Origin: G963674505 sp964575975
Lineage (GTDB): Bacteria; Desulfobacterota; Desulfobacteria; Desulfobacterales; SKZT01
Direction: 5' to 3'
Assembly: GCA_964575975.1 (NCBI GenBank)
Contig: CAZNTU010000217.1
Coordinates: forward strand, 1-9,611
Length of the DNA stretch: 9,611 nucleotides
Numbering within the stretch: position 1 is the first letter of the stretch; the number at the start of each line of letters is the position of its first letter. The notes beneath the pieces are model-generated. The model made no database searches and had not been told where the DNA came from. It saw only the letters and a list, made by a program, of their open reading frames with translations. A program made the position numbers and the translations under genes. Below are positions 1-8,518 of the stretch, piece after piece.

Positions 1-1203
1 CTCGATGGCTCCATCCGGCAGGTATCTTCCCAGGTCTCCGGTCCTGTAAAGGGGGATTCGAGATGTCGGATGCCGTACAAAGCTTGCCCTGGTTTTCTCT
101 TCGTCGTTACGGTATCCTTTGGCAAGGCCGATGCCGCCGATGTACAGATCCCCCGTCACCCAATCGGGACAGGGGGCCATCCGCTTGTTCAGAACATAGA
201 ACTGCTGGTTGTCCATGGGCCGGCCATAAGGAATGCTTTTGGCATAGGATTTCGAAGTTTCCACGGGGTTGACGATGGACCAGATCGAAGCTTCCGTGGC
301 CCCTCCGAGACTTACGACCTGCGCGTCGGGGAAGCGGTTGCGGATCTTTTGCGGCAGATCGACCGGAATCCAATCGCCGCTGAGCAGGACCAGGCGGAGA
401 CGATCCGGCAATGCCGGCATCTCCTCCCCGGAAACATACTCGACAAGCATCTGCATCAGTTGCGGGACCGAGTTCCAAAGCGTGATCCCCTCTTTTTCCA
501 TCCATTCCAGCCAATGGGACGGCTCCTTTGCAAGGTCCGCGTCAGGGACGACAAGCGTGGCGCCGGCGCCGAGGGTCCCGAAAATATCGTACACGGACAA
601 GTCGAAGCCAAGCTCCGAAAGCCCCAGGACTCGATCTTCAGGGCCGACGCCGAACCGCCGGTTGATATCCGCGATCGTGTTGACCGGGCCCCGGTGATCG
701 ATCATCACCCCTTTTGGGATTCCCGTGGAGCCGGACGTGTAAATCACATAGGCCAGGTCCTCGATCTGTCGCACTGGCACAAAAGGCGCACTGTCCGAAG
801 AAAAACCGATTTTATCGACCGCGAACCGCTTGACGGCGTCCGGCCAGTCGATGGTTTCCTCGTACCGTGATTGGGTCAGGGCAAACGCCACGTCGCCATC
901 GGTCAATATCCGCGCCAATCGCGCTGCGGGCATGGCGGCGTCCACCGGCAGATAGGCGCCGCCGGCCCAAAGGATTCCCATGACCGCCACCGCCTGCTCC
1001 CATCCTTTTTTCATGACCACGGCCACCAGATCGTCGGGACGGACTCCGTTCTCCCGAAGCAATCGGCCGACTTGCTTCGCCCGAAGGGCCAGTTCTTTGT
1101 AAGTCATCCGTTTTTCGCTCGTGACCAGGGCCTCCTTTTCCGGATTCAGGCCGGCCTGACGAAAAAACATGCCGTGCAGCAATTCGTTGGAAATAGGGGC
1201 CTG
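1..1203 (-). other. Domain: adenylation (A), cysteine code, truncated at window edge
   Basis: Residues ~2420-2820. The A3 motif is YTSGSTGIPKG at ~2574, A5 has the form GGATEAS at ~2719-2725, and A7 is YRTGD at ~2805. Aligned by eye to the GrsA numbering, the specificity positions read Asp2620, Leu2621, Tyr2624, Asn2663, Leu2692, Ser2694, Leu2718, Ile2726 and Trp2727, i.e. D-L-Y-N-L-S-L-I-W. The tenth position (A10 lysine) is beyond the edge. This equals the established cysteine code of Cy-coupled modules such as those for bacitracin and yersiniabactin. L-cysteine activation agrees with the preceding Cy domain. Confidence 0.93.
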
Positions 1204-4200
1204 CGTGTCGTTGACCTCCCGTCTGACGCGGAGTTGGTGTTCCGGTATTGGATGCAATCCGGTCTCTTTCCATGCGGAGCCGTCGCGGGCAAGAGCTTCG
1301 ATCAGCCTGCCGTAGGCATCGAACATATCCTCCAGCATGCCTTCCGGGAAAAGCCCTTCCACGACATCCCAGTTGTACAGCAATGCGCCATCCCGATCGA
1401 AGATCTGATGGTCCAGCCAAACCTGCGGGGTCTGGGAAATGCAGTACACCATGTCAACCGAAAGATCCTCCGGCAGGCCGATGGCCGTTTTGTCGTCGTT
1501 TGCCCCGCTGTAGGGGAGCACGCTGGTGAAGACCACGGGAAAGCCGGCTGTCCCGCCCTTTTCCCTGGCCATCTCCCGAAGCACTTCGACTCCGGAAACG
1601 TACTGGTGTTCCAAATCCCGCCACAACGTTTCCTGTATTTTCACGGCGCGTTCCTCGAAGTTGTTTCCATCGGCGTTGTCCACAGCCAAAAGGGTGAGTG
1701 TGGTGAAGTCCCCGACGATTTCGTTCACTTCGGGATGAAGCGGAAGTCTATTGAACATGGTCAGGTTGATCGTAAAGCGGGGTTCCTTGCTCCATGTCGC
1801 CAGGATTTCCGCGAAGGCGGCCAGCAGCACGCCGGAAGGAGTCAAACCCGTCTTGGCCGCCCGCTCTTTCAGACGGGTCCACGCCTCCCTTTCCAGCCTG
1901 GATTCGAACCGTACAAAGCGGTGAGTCGCGATCTCGCCCGGGGACTTGGCTATCGGAAGGTCGGGCGCGGGCGGCAGATCGACCATGCGCCGCTTCCAAT
2001 AATCCAAGGAAGCCCGATAAAGCACTGTGTCTTTCAGTGCCTGCTCCGCGAGCACATAATCCCTGAACGAGAGCGCCAGGGGCGGCAAGTCGGCTTCGGG
2101 ATCGAGATAAAACCGGTAAAGATCGCGGATCAGGATGTTGAAGCTCCAGCCGTCGCCCACCAGAAGATCGAAGCTGATATGAAGGCGCGTAATGCCTCCG
2201 TCGAGCAGGGAAGCACGGATTTCGAACAAAGGGCCGGTTTCCGCAGGAAGTATCTGCTGGGACATGCGGTCCCGATAGTCTTTCAGCCTTTGTCCGACCT
2301 CGTCGGACGATTTGCCTCTCAAATCCTGTACTTCTATCCGGTATGGCGGAACCTCCGGGAGAATTTGCTGGCGGCCGTCGGGCAGAACGACCGCCCTGAG
2401 CATTTCATGCCGTTGCACAAGCTTGGTCACGGCGTTTTCCAGCTTTTTCACATCCAGATCGGCGATCTCCACTTCGGGGTAGACATGGCAGGAGACGCCC
2501 CCCAAATCGAACCTGCCGGTTCTTCCGATCCAATAGGCGCGCTGAACGTCGGTTAACGGAAAGGGAAGGTAGCGTTGTTCCGGCGCGGGGACGATTTGCG
2601 GCAATTCCGGGGCGTCGGGCTTTGCTTTCCCGACATCGGGGGATTCCAGGCGCTCGAGGACTTTGGCGGCCAGTCCGGAAACGGTCGCGCCCCTTAAGAA
2701 TTCCGTCATGGCGAGTTCGACTTCGAAATCCTGGGTCAGTCTTTTCCTCAGTTCCAGAACCATCAGGGAATCGAGTCCCAGTTCCATCAGCGGACGGCCG
2801 ACGTCCGCCCGCTCGTCCGCAGGAAGCCAGAGGACTTCGGACACATGCTTTCGAATGCGATCCATCACGATTTCTTTGCGGGCTTCGGGCCCGACCCGAC
2901 CGATTTCGGCAAGGCCGTCCTGCTTGGTCGCGGGAGATCGTTCCGTCAACAAAACTTTCCCGGACGGGGAAACTATCCGTTCGTAAAAGGAAAGGCCGCT
3001 GCCTTGGGGACGATGCTTCAGATAGTGCGGCCAGTCTATTCTCATCACTCCGGCCTGGGCGGGCTTTTCCGCCAGCAGCCGGCCTAGCGCGGCGAACCCG
3101 GTGCGACTGTCCATCAAGGCGATTCCTCTTGCGGTCCAGCGGTTTTTATCGCTTTCGGCCAGCTTTTCCGCCATGCCCGCCTCGGCCCAAGGTCCCCAGT
3201 TGACGCTGATCGCGGGAAGGCCGATCGACCGCCGATAGTGCGCCAAGGCGTCCATGAAGGCATTTGCCGCCGCATAGTTGCCCTGTCCCGGCGATCCCAG
3301 CAAAGACGCGACAGACGAGAAGAGAACGAAAAAGTCCAATTCCATTTTTTCCGTCAGTCGATGCAGATGCCACGCGCCCAGCATTTTGGCCGCCATCGCT
3401 TTTTCGAAGCGCTGCCATTCCTGCCGATGCAACGCCCCGTCGTCCAGCACGCCGGCGAGATGGAAAACGCCGCGCAACGGCGGCAAGCCCGCACGAACTT
3501 CGTCGAAGACTGCGGCGAGTCGGTCGAATCGGGTGATATCCGCTTGAAGGAAATGGACCCGAATACCCGTTCGGGTTAAATCTTGCGGCAATTTTTCGAA
3601 AGAGAACTCGCTCCTGCCGACAAGGACCAAATCGGTCGCTTTTTCGCCCGCCAGCCAAGCCGCCAGCTTCAGGCCCAATCCCCCCGTTCCTCCGGCAATC
3701 AGGCAGGTTCCGGGAGAACCGGAGACCGCCGGTTCGGAAGACTCCCGATTCGGTCGCATTCTCGAGATCCGGGCCGCGTAACGCTTCCCGTCTCGAAACG
3801 CCAGATACCTGTCCGCGCTCGGATTCAGCATTTCATTCAACAACAGGGGGATATCGTTCCTGTCGGGATCGGGGTCCAGATCCACCAGTCCTCCGCCCAT
3901 GTCCGGATGTTCCAGTTCGACCACCTTTCCCAGTCCCCATGCCGGCGCCTGGGCCGGATTGGGGGAATCGTGCGAAACTACCGCTCGCGTACCCCGCGTA
4001 ACTGTCCATATTGACGGCAACGGATGGAAATCGGCGCGGGTTGTCGCCTGTATCAGGTGCAATGTGCTTGCGCATCCGAGGACTTGGTCCGCCGTTAGGG
4101 ATGCGCTGGACCAACTGTCCGGCGATGAGGCGGAAAGGGGCCACAGGTTGGCGATTCCCGCGAGGGGCATGGTCCGGTCGGCCGCCAAAGCCGCGAACAG

Positions 4201-7200
4201 CCGGGAAAAATCCTCCGGATTTTCCGGATTGACTGCGAATTCGTTGTCTCCTCTTTTTCCAAAGGACTCCTCCGGAACCGCCACCGCGCCCAGAAGCTCT
4301 TTTTCTTCGAGCGCCGCCGCCATTTCCGCGGATTCGTTCGTCCGATTCGCCAGAAGAAGCCATTTGCCCTTCGCGTATCCGTTTTCCGCTCGAGAAGAAG
4401 CCGAAACCGGGCGCCAGCCGATCTCGTACAGCAAATCGGTTTCGCTTTTCCCACTGCCGTCCCGCAATGCCTGCACGGGGGCGCGCTTCAGATGGACACC
4501 TTCGGCTTTCGCGACGAGCCGTCCCTGGTCGTTGAACAGGCTGTAATCCCCGGAAGCAAGCTCCCGGTCCGAATCCCGCGCCCGAATTTTCATGTGGCAA
4601 TACCGTTTTCCGGGAGCGTCTTCGTAGAAATGGAACCGGTCGTAGCCTAGAAACATGTACGCGTTTTCCCTGTCCGGTTCGAAACAGGCGAATCCAAGCT
4701 GTACGCATGAATCGACGAGGCCGGGCGGGACCATGCCGTCATAGTACTTTTCCCTGTCCTCGGGTTCCCGCATTTCCGCGAACGCCTCCCCTTGGCCGCG
4801 CCGGATCGTTTTCAGCCATCTGAAGTGGTCCTTGAGCTGCAAGCCGCTGTCCCACACGGTCCGGTAGAAATCCTCCGGATCTACCTCCTCCAGGCAGCGT
4901 TCCTTTATATTTTCGACTGACGAAAATATCGGCTTCTCGACGGCTTCGGAATCCGAATCGACGCGAATGCGACCGTAGGCGTTCTCTTTCCATGGTTCCA
5001 GTTTAGACGTCTTGTTTTTTAAAGCGGAGTGAATCCTGAACACGAAGCGTTGTTCGTCTTCCGGATGAAAAACGATTTGAACAAGGGCCGTTTTGGAATC
5101 CGGGATGAAAAGAGGATTCGCCGCGACCATGTCCGATACGCGGATCTTTCCTTTTCCCGACATGTCCTTCATGGCGGACAGGACCATGCAAAGAAGAGTG
5201 GAGCCGGACATGACCGCGCGGCCGTATACCCGGTGGTCGTCCGCGTAGAAGGAAGTCGCTTCGCATTCGTAAGAGTAGACAATCTGGTCCAGAGGCGTTT
5301 CCAGCCGACGCCCCGCTTGCGGATGAAAGGACGCGACTGCGGACGAAACCGCCGGCCTGGCCGGATTCGTCTCCTCGGTTTGCGGTCCCGGCTCGCCGGT
5401 CTCCTCGAACCAATATCGTCGGCGCTGAAAAGGATAGGTGGGCAACGCGACAATACGACCGGCCGCAGGACGATGAAATTCCTTCCAGTCGATTCTCGCG
5501 CCTCGGACATACAGCTCTCCCAACGCTTGGCAGACCGTTCGCCAATGTGGTTCGTTTCTCCGCATTGACGGCAGGCAGACGATCGAGTCGTCGTTCAGGA
5601 AACTTTTCGCCATGCCGGTCAAAATGGGTTGGGGACCCATTTCGAGCATCAGCCGATAGCCGCTTTTGCAAAGAAAGCGCACGCTTTGCTCGAATCGCAC
5701 CGGGTGCCGGGCATGCCTGCGCCAATAGGAAGATTCGCAAACGCCGTCGTTCGCCGTTTCTCCCGTAAGATTGGATACAAGGGCGATTTTCGGCGGGGAA
5801 AAGGAAACTTTGGCGGCGATCTCTTCGAACGCGTCCAGCATGGGATCCATCAACGCGGAGTGAAACGCATGGGAAACGGTCAGGGGCAGCGCGTGAATCC
5901 CCTGTCGAGCCAACTCGCTCAGGACGTTGGCGACACTGCCGGCCGCGCCCGATATCACCACGTTTTCGGGACCGTTTACGGCGGCGATGGAAACCATGTC
6001 GTCTTTTTCCTTGGACAGTATTTCGGAAACCTTCCGCACGCCCGCAAGCACGGCCGCCATTTTTCCGCCTGGGGGCAAGGACTGGATCAAACGGCCCCGG
6101 GCCGCGATAAGCTTCAGCCCGTCCTCGAGCCCGAAGACGCCGGCCACGCACGCGGCCGTATACTCTCCCACGCTGTGGCCCATGACTGCGGACGGACGGA
6201 TACCCCATGCCTGCCACATGCGGGCCAGCGCGTATTCCAAGGCGAACAGCGCCGGCTGGGTATAGGCGGTTTCATTCAACAAGGAGTCTTTTTCACCGAA
6301 AATGATCGGCAGCAAAGGACGGTCCATATGATCGGCCAGGATCTCGGCGCACCGATCCAGCGTCTCTTTGAAAACCGGCTGGCTTTGGTAAAGCTCCCGT
6401 CCCATTCCGGGATATTGGGCGCCCTGGCCGGTGAAAAGGAAAACCACTTCCGGCGGAGACGCGGATATGGCTTGATTTCGCATGACGCCGGATCGGTCGG
6501 GATCGGCCGAATAATCCTTAAGTTGTCGGGCGAATTCCTCCGGGGAACGCCCCAAGAGAGCTATACGACGGGAAAAGTGGAAACGTCCGGTATGTACGGT
6601 ACGGCATAGGCTCTCCATATTCAGATCGGGCTTCTTGGCCAAATAATTCCCGTAAAGAACCGCCATATCCCGCAGGGCTGTTTCGCTTGTCGCGGACAGG
6701 GTCGACAGGTGGACCGGCCGCCGGTTGCGGCCATCGTCTCCCTCGGAGGGATTCGGGCCGGCATCCATGCGGGGCGCTTCTTGCAGGATAACGTGGGCAT
6801 TGACGCCTCCGAAACTGAACCCGCTTACTCCGGCCGTGCGGGGAGACCCGTTGGACGACGGCCACGGCATGGGCCGAGTGGGAACGACCACGGGCATCCC
6901 GTCGAAAGAGATCAGCGGATTCGGGGTCTTGAAATGGAGATCGGGGGGAATCGTCTCATGGATCAGGCTCTGGACGACCTTGATCACCCCTGCGATTCCG
7001 GCGGCCTGTTCCAGATGGCCGATATTGCTTTTCACCGATCCGACGATCAGCGGCCGGTCCGAGGTTCGTCCCCGGCCCAAAACGCCTATCAAGGAATTCA
7101 TTTCGATGGGGTCGCCAATGGCCGTGCCGGTTCCGTGCGCTTCGACATAGCCGATGTCCGACGGCGCGACGCCAGCCAGGGAAAGAGCCTCCCGGATCAG

Positions 7201-8460
7201 GGACGTCTGGGCCAGGCCGTTGGGAACTGTCAGGCCGTTGCTTTGCCCGTCCTGGTTGACATGGGTTCCGAGGATCAGCGCCAATACGCGGTTGCCGTCC
7301 CGAACCGCGTCGGAGTAGCGCTTGAGCACGATCATTCCGCAACCCTCGGAACGGACGTAGCCGTCGGCGGAAGCGTCGAACGTCTTGCACCGACCGTCGG
7401 GCGCCATCAACCCGGCTTTGGAAAAAACGATGGTCGTCTCCGGCGAGAGGATAAGGTTCACGCCGCCCGCAAGCGCCATATCGCAAGCGTTGCGCTTCAG
7501 AGACGAACATGCGAGATCGAGCGCGACCAAGGAGGAAGAGCATGCCGTGTCCACGGCCATGCTGGGGCCCCGAAGCCCTAGAAAATAGGAGATGCGATTG
7601 GCGGCGATGGATGCGGCGCTCCCGGTGCCGCTGTACAGATCCAGCCGAGAAAGATCCTTGAATAGCCGCCTGCCGTAGTCGCTGCCGCTGATGCCGATAA
7701 ACACGCCGGCATTGCTTCCGCTTAACCGCTCCGACGCTTCCCCGGCGTTTTCCAACGCCTCCCAACCGACCTCCATCGCCAAGCGCTGCTGAGGGTCCAT
7801 GCTCCGGGCTTCTCTGGGAGAAACGCCGAAAAATCCGGCGTCGAACCGATCGATGTCGTCGACAAAGCCGCCCCAGCGGGTCGTCATTTTTCCCGGCGCT
7901 TGGGGATCGGGATCGAAAAAGGCATCGGGATTCCATCTGTCGGCCGGCACTTCCGTTATGGCATCCCCGCCGTCCATCAAAAAACGGTGGAAATCCTCCG
8001 GACTGTTGCATCCTCCCGGAAATCGGCAGGCCATGCCGATCACTGCGACGGGCTCAGTTCCATATGCCGTGAAATCTTTGGCGGGCGCGCGTTGCGATTC
8101 GGTCTCTCTCCGAGGTGATTTCCAAACCGGATCGATTTTTTCCAACGGAGGTCCATTTTCCGCTTTTTCGGCAAGACGGCGCGACATCGCGGCGATCGTC
8201 GGATAATCGAACGCAAGAGTAAACGGCAACTCCCTGCCTAACCAAGCGCCAAGGGCCGCTATAGTGGACACTGCGTCTTTCGATTTCAAGCCCAGGTAGG
8301 AAAAGGGCCTGTCTGCGTCGACGTCTTGGAGGGGCAAGTCCAAAAGCTTCGAAATACGATCGATCAACCAAGCCTTGACAGCTTCCTCGGGAGCCCCTTG
8401 AAACCCTTTTCCCGGCCTTTCGTATCCGACTGGCGTTTCTTCCATGAAGATATTGTTCAT
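1..8460 (-). CDS. Hybrid PKS-NRPS megasynthase, ACP-KS-AT-DH-KR-ACP-Cy-A(Cys), 3'-truncated by window edge
   Basis: A single frame runs from an ATG at 8460 to base 1 without a stop (2,820 codons seen; the gene continues past the window). The ATG has an AAGGAG Shine-Dalgarno 6 nt upstream. Domains by residue: ACP1 ~24-98, KS ~134-560, AT ~672-970, DH ~1055-1340, KR ~1345-1815, ACP2 ~1860-1940, heterocyclisation (Cy) ~1963-2400, adenylation ~2420 to the edge (stops just after the A7 motif YRTGD). From family knowledge this is a cis-AT modular PKS extension module fused to a cysteine-using NRPS module, acting in the cytoplasm on carrier-bound intermediates. Inferred product step: an acyl starter is extended by malonyl-CoA, reduced and probably dehydrated, then joined to Cys and cyclised to a thiazoline. 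No ER, methyltransferase or loading AT is visible. It follows loaP by 122 nt and is probably the first synthase gene of the operon. The exact natural product is not recognised. Confidence 0.95.
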   Translation of the reverse strand, partial: MNNIFMEETPVGYERPGKGFQGAPEEAVKAWLIDRISKLLDLPLQDVDADRPFSYLGLKSKDAVSTIAALGAWLGRELPFTLAFDYPTIAAMSRRLAEKAENGPPLEKIDPVWKSPRRETESQRAPAKDFTAYGTEPVAVIGMACRFPGGCNSPEDFHRFLMDGGDAITEVPADRWNPDAFFDPDPQAPGKMTTRWGGFVDDIDRFDAGFFGVSPREARSMDPQQRLAMEVGWEALENAGEASERLSGSNAGVFIGISGSDYGRRLFKDLSRLDLYSGTGSAASIAANRISYFLGLRGPSMAVDTACSSSLVALDLACSSLKRNACDMALAGGVNLILSPETTIVFSKAGLMAPDGRCKTFDASADGYVRSEGCGMIVLKRYSDAVRDGNRVLALILGTHVNQDGQSNGLTVPNGLAQTSLIREALSLAGVAPSDIGYVEAHGTGTAIGDPIEMNSLIGVLGRGRTSDRPLIVGSVKSNIGHLEQAAGIAGVIKVVQSLIHETIPPDLHFKTPNPLISFDGMPVVVPTRPMPWPSSNGSPRTAGVSGFSFGGVNAHVILQEAPRMDAGPNPSEGDDGRNRRPVHLSTLSATSETALRDMAVLYGNYLAKKPDLNMESLCRTVHTGRFHFSRRIALLGRSPEEFARQLKDYSADPDRSGVMRNQAISASPPEVVFLFTGQGAQYPGMGRELYQSQPVFKETLDRCAEILADHMDRPLLPIIFGEKDSLLNETAYTQPALFALEYALARMWQAWGIRPSAVMGHSVGEYTAACVAGVFGLEDGLKLIAARGRLIQSLPPGGKMAAVLAGVRKVSEILSKEKDDMVSIAAVNGPENVVISGAAGSVANVLSELARQGIHALPLTVSHAFHSALMDPMLDAFEEIAAKVSFSPPKIALVSNLTGETANDGVCESSYWRRHARHPVRFEQSVRFLCKSGYRLMLEMGPQPILTGMAKSFLNDDSIVCLPSMRRNEPHWRTVCQALGELYVRGARIDWKEFHRPAAGRIVALPTYPFQRRRYWFEETGEPGPQTEETNPARPAVSSAVASFHPQAGRRLETPLDQIVYSYECEATSFYADDHRVYGRAVMSGSTLLCMVLSAMKDMSGKGKIRVSDMVAANPLFIPDSKTALVQIVFHPEDEQRFVFRIHSALKNKTSKLEPWKENAYGRIRVDSDSEAVEKPIFSSVENIKERCLEEVDPEDFYRTVWDSGLQLKDHFRWLKTIRRGQGEAFAEMREPEDREKYYDGMVPPGLVDSCVQLGFACFEPDRENAYMFLGYDRFHFYEDAPGKRYCHMKIRARDSDRELASGDYSLFNDQGRLVAKAEGVHLKRAPVQALRDGSGKSETDLLYEIGWRPVSASSRAENGYAKGKWLLLANRTNESAEMAAALEEKELLGAVAVPEESFGKRGDNEFAVNPENPEDFSRLFAALAADRTMPLAGIANLWPLSASSPDSWSSASLTADQVLGCASTLHLIQATTRADFHPLPSIWTVTRGTRAVVSHDSPNPAQAPAWGLGKVVELEHPDMGGGLVDLDPDPDRNDIPLLLNEMLNPSADRYLAFRDGKRYAARISRMRPNRESSEPAVSGSPGTCLIAGGTGGLGLKLAAWLAGEKATDLVLVGRSEFSFEKLPQDLTRTGIRVHFLQADITRFDRLAAVFDEVRAGLPPLRGVFHLAGVLDDGALHRQEWQRFEKAMAAKMLGAWHLHRLTEKMELDFFVLFSSVASLLGSPGQGNYAAANAFMDALAHYRRSIGLPAISVNWGPWAEAGMAEKLAESDKNRWTARGIALMDSRTGFAALGRLLAEKPAQAGVMRIDWPHYLKHRPQGSGLSFYERIVSPSGKVLLTERSPATKQDGLAEIGRVGPEARKEIVMDRIRKHVSEVLWLPADERADVGRPLMELGLDSLMVLELRKRLTQDFEVELAMTEFLRGATVSGLAAKVLERLESPDVGKAKPDAPELPQIVPAPEQRYLPFPLTDVQRAYWIGRTGRFDLGGVSCHVYPEVEIADLDVKKLENAVTKLVQRHEMLRAVVLPDGRQQILPEVPPYRIEVQDLRGKSSDEVGQRLKDYRDRMSQQILPAETGPLFEIRASLLDGGITRLHISFDLLVGDGWSFNILIRDLYRFYLDPEADLPPLALSFRDYVLAEQALKDTVLYRASLDYWKRRMVDLPPAPDLPIAKSPGEIATHRFVRFESRLEREAWTRLKERAAKTGLTPSGVLLAAFAEILATWSKEPRFTINLTMFNRLPLHPEVNEIVGDFTTLTLLAVDNADGNNFEERAVKIQETLWRDLEHQYVSGVEVLREMAREKGGTAGFPVVFTSVLPYSGANDDKTAIGLPEDLSVDMVYCISQTPQVWLDHQIFDRDGALLYNWDVVEGLFPEGMLEDMFDAYGRLIEALARDGSAWKETGLHPIPEHQLRVRREVNDTQAPISNELLHGMFFRQAGLNPEKEALVTSEKRMTYKELALRAKQVGRLLRENGVRPDDLVAVVMKKGWEQAVAVMGILWAGGAYLPVDAAMPAARLARILTDGDVAFALTQSRYEETIDWPDAVKRFAVDKIGFSSDSAPFVPVRQIEDLAYVIYTSGSTGIPKGVMIDHRGPVNTIADINRRFGVGPEDRVLGLSELGFDLSVYDIFGTLGAGATLVVPDADLAKEPSHWLEWMEKEGITLWNSVPQLMQMLVEYVSGEEMPALPDRLRLVLLSGDWIPVDLPQKIRNRFPDAQVVSLGGATEASIWSIVNPVETSKSYAKSIPYGRPMDNQQFYVLNKRMAPCPDWVTGDLYIGGIGLAKGYRNDEEKTRASFVRHPTSRIPLYRTGDLGRYLPDGAIE
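1261..2574 (-). other. Domain: heterocyclisation (Cy) condensation-like domain
   Basis: Residues ~1963-2400. The Cy1-type opening FPLTDVQRAYWIGR is present. The defining DxxxxDxxS motif replaces the HHxxxDG of ordinary condensation domains: Asp2098, Asp2103 and Ser2106 in FDLLVGDGWS. Further Cy signatures are LPPAPDLP (2162-2169), MFNRLPLHPEVNEIVGDFT (2235-2253), GFPVVFTSVLP (2306-2316) and ISQTPQVWLDHQ (2341-2352). The domain should condense the ACP2-bound acyl chain with aminoacyl-PCP and cyclodehydrate the Cys side chain to a thiazoline. The PCP partner is off the window. Confidence 0.95.
2641..2883 (-). other. Domain: second acyl carrier protein (ACP2)
   Basis: Residues ~1860-1940, with the canonical LGLDSLMVLELR motif and phosphopantetheine attachment site Ser1898. 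It carries the finished polyketide unit of this module and presents it to the downstream heterocyclisation domain in the same polypeptide, so chain transfer from PKS to NRPS is intramolecular. A charged, Pro-rich linker (~1941-1962) connects the two halves. Confidence 0.95.
3016..4428 (-). other. Domain: ketoreductase (KR), B-type
   Basis: Residues ~1345-1815, comprising a degenerate structural half (~1345-1580) and a catalytic half. The NADPH-binding loop is GGTGGLG at 1590-1596. The LDD motif at 1672-1674 (HLAGVLDDG) classifies it as B-type, which in characterised PKSs gives the D-configured 3-hydroxyl and, after dehydration, usually a trans double bond. The catalytic serine lies in LFSSVAS (1715/1716), with Tyr1729 and Asn1733 in GNYAAANAF. 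All expected catalytic residues are present, so it should be active. Confidence 0.92.
4441..5298 (-). other. Domain: dehydratase (DH), catalytic His/Asp kept, HxxxGxxxxP proline replaced
   Basis: Residues ~1055-1340, a double-hotdog DH. The catalytic His1076 lies in DHRVYGRAVMSG; the position normally held by proline in HxxxGxxxxP is Ser1085. The second catalytic motif is VPPGLVDSCVQ, with Asp1250 and Gln1254 in the usual DxxxQ arrangement. Since both catalytic residues remain, dehydration of the beta-hydroxy intermediate to a 2-enoyl thioester is likely. The proline loss leaves some doubt about activity. Confidence 0.82.
5551..6447 (-). other. Domain: acyltransferase (AT), predicted malonyl-CoA specific
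   Basis: Residues ~672-970. The domain opens with FTGQGAQYPGMG. The nucleophile elbow GHSVGEY places the catalytic serine at 763. The specificity motif is HAFH at 864-867, which in type I PKSs marks malonyl-CoA; YASH would mark methylmalonyl. The post-AT linker LPTYPFQRRRYW follows at ~1006-1017. The intact AT makes this a cis-AT synthase, unlike the trans-AT clusters with which LoaP was first characterised. Confidence 0.93.
6781..8061 (-). other. Domain: ketosynthase (KS), active-site triad intact
   Basis: Residues ~134-560. The domain starts with the typical EPVAVIGMACRFPGG and has the active-site Cys307 in VDTACSSS. The two catalytic histidines are His442 in EAHGTGT and His482 in SNIGHLE. 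It ends with the usual GVSGFSFGGVNAHVIL segment. Because the nucleophile is Cys and not Gln, this is a condensing KS and not a decarboxylating KSQ loading domain. It would take the starter from ACP1, or from another carrier, and extend it with malonyl from the AT next to it. Confidence 0.95.
8167..8391 (-). other. Domain: N-terminal acyl carrier protein (ACP1) with GLKS motif
   Basis: Residues ~24-98 of the synthase resemble the carrier domains found before the KS in PKSs started by a separate acyl-AMP ligase. The helix II motif reads YLGLKS, with Ser60 in the place of the phosphopantetheine-bearing serine. The usual aspartate before it (GxDS) is lysine. The following segment (WLGRELPFTLAFDYPTI) matches the family well. 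The likely role is to carry the starter acyl group or receive it from another protein. No loading domain (AL/FAAL, AT, GNAT) precedes it here, so the starter must be supplied in trans. Whether the GLKS variant is recognised by a phosphopantetheinyl transferase cannot be told from sequence. Confidence 0.75.
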
Positions 8461-8466
8461 AGTACT

Positions 8467-8472
8467 CTCCTT
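8467..8472 (-). promoter_or_regulatory. Ribosome binding site of the megasynthase gene
   Basis: AAGGAG on the minus strand lies 6 nt before the ATG at 8460. It settles the start at that ATG rather than at the in-frame ATG five codons later (Met6), which lacks a comparable site. Confidence 0.85.
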
Positions 8473-8518
8473 GGCGGAATATAGTTGATATTTCGAGAAG
8501 TTGAATTTGGAGGTAGAC

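Noticed and set aside
871..2556. 561-codon open frame on the plus strand (and a second at 70-870)
   Set aside because: Both lie wholly antisense to the Cy and A domains of the synthase, have no recognisable domain, and show the scrambled composition of a shadow frame in GC-rich coding DNA.
5629..6609. 326-codon plus-strand open frame
   Set aside because: It is antisense to the AT domain, whose catalytic motifs are all intact on the minus strand; no ribosome site or family resemblance.
6709..7581. 290-codon plus-strand open frame
   Set aside because: It is antisense to the KS domain; the minus-strand reading has every KS motif, so this is a shadow.
8478..8501. Possible separate promoter for the synthase (TATATT at 8483-8478 with TTCAAC upstream)
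   Set aside because: The -35 match is poor (3 of 6), and a start 6-7 nt after this -10 would fall in the ribosome binding site, leaving it at the very 5' end or outside the transcript.
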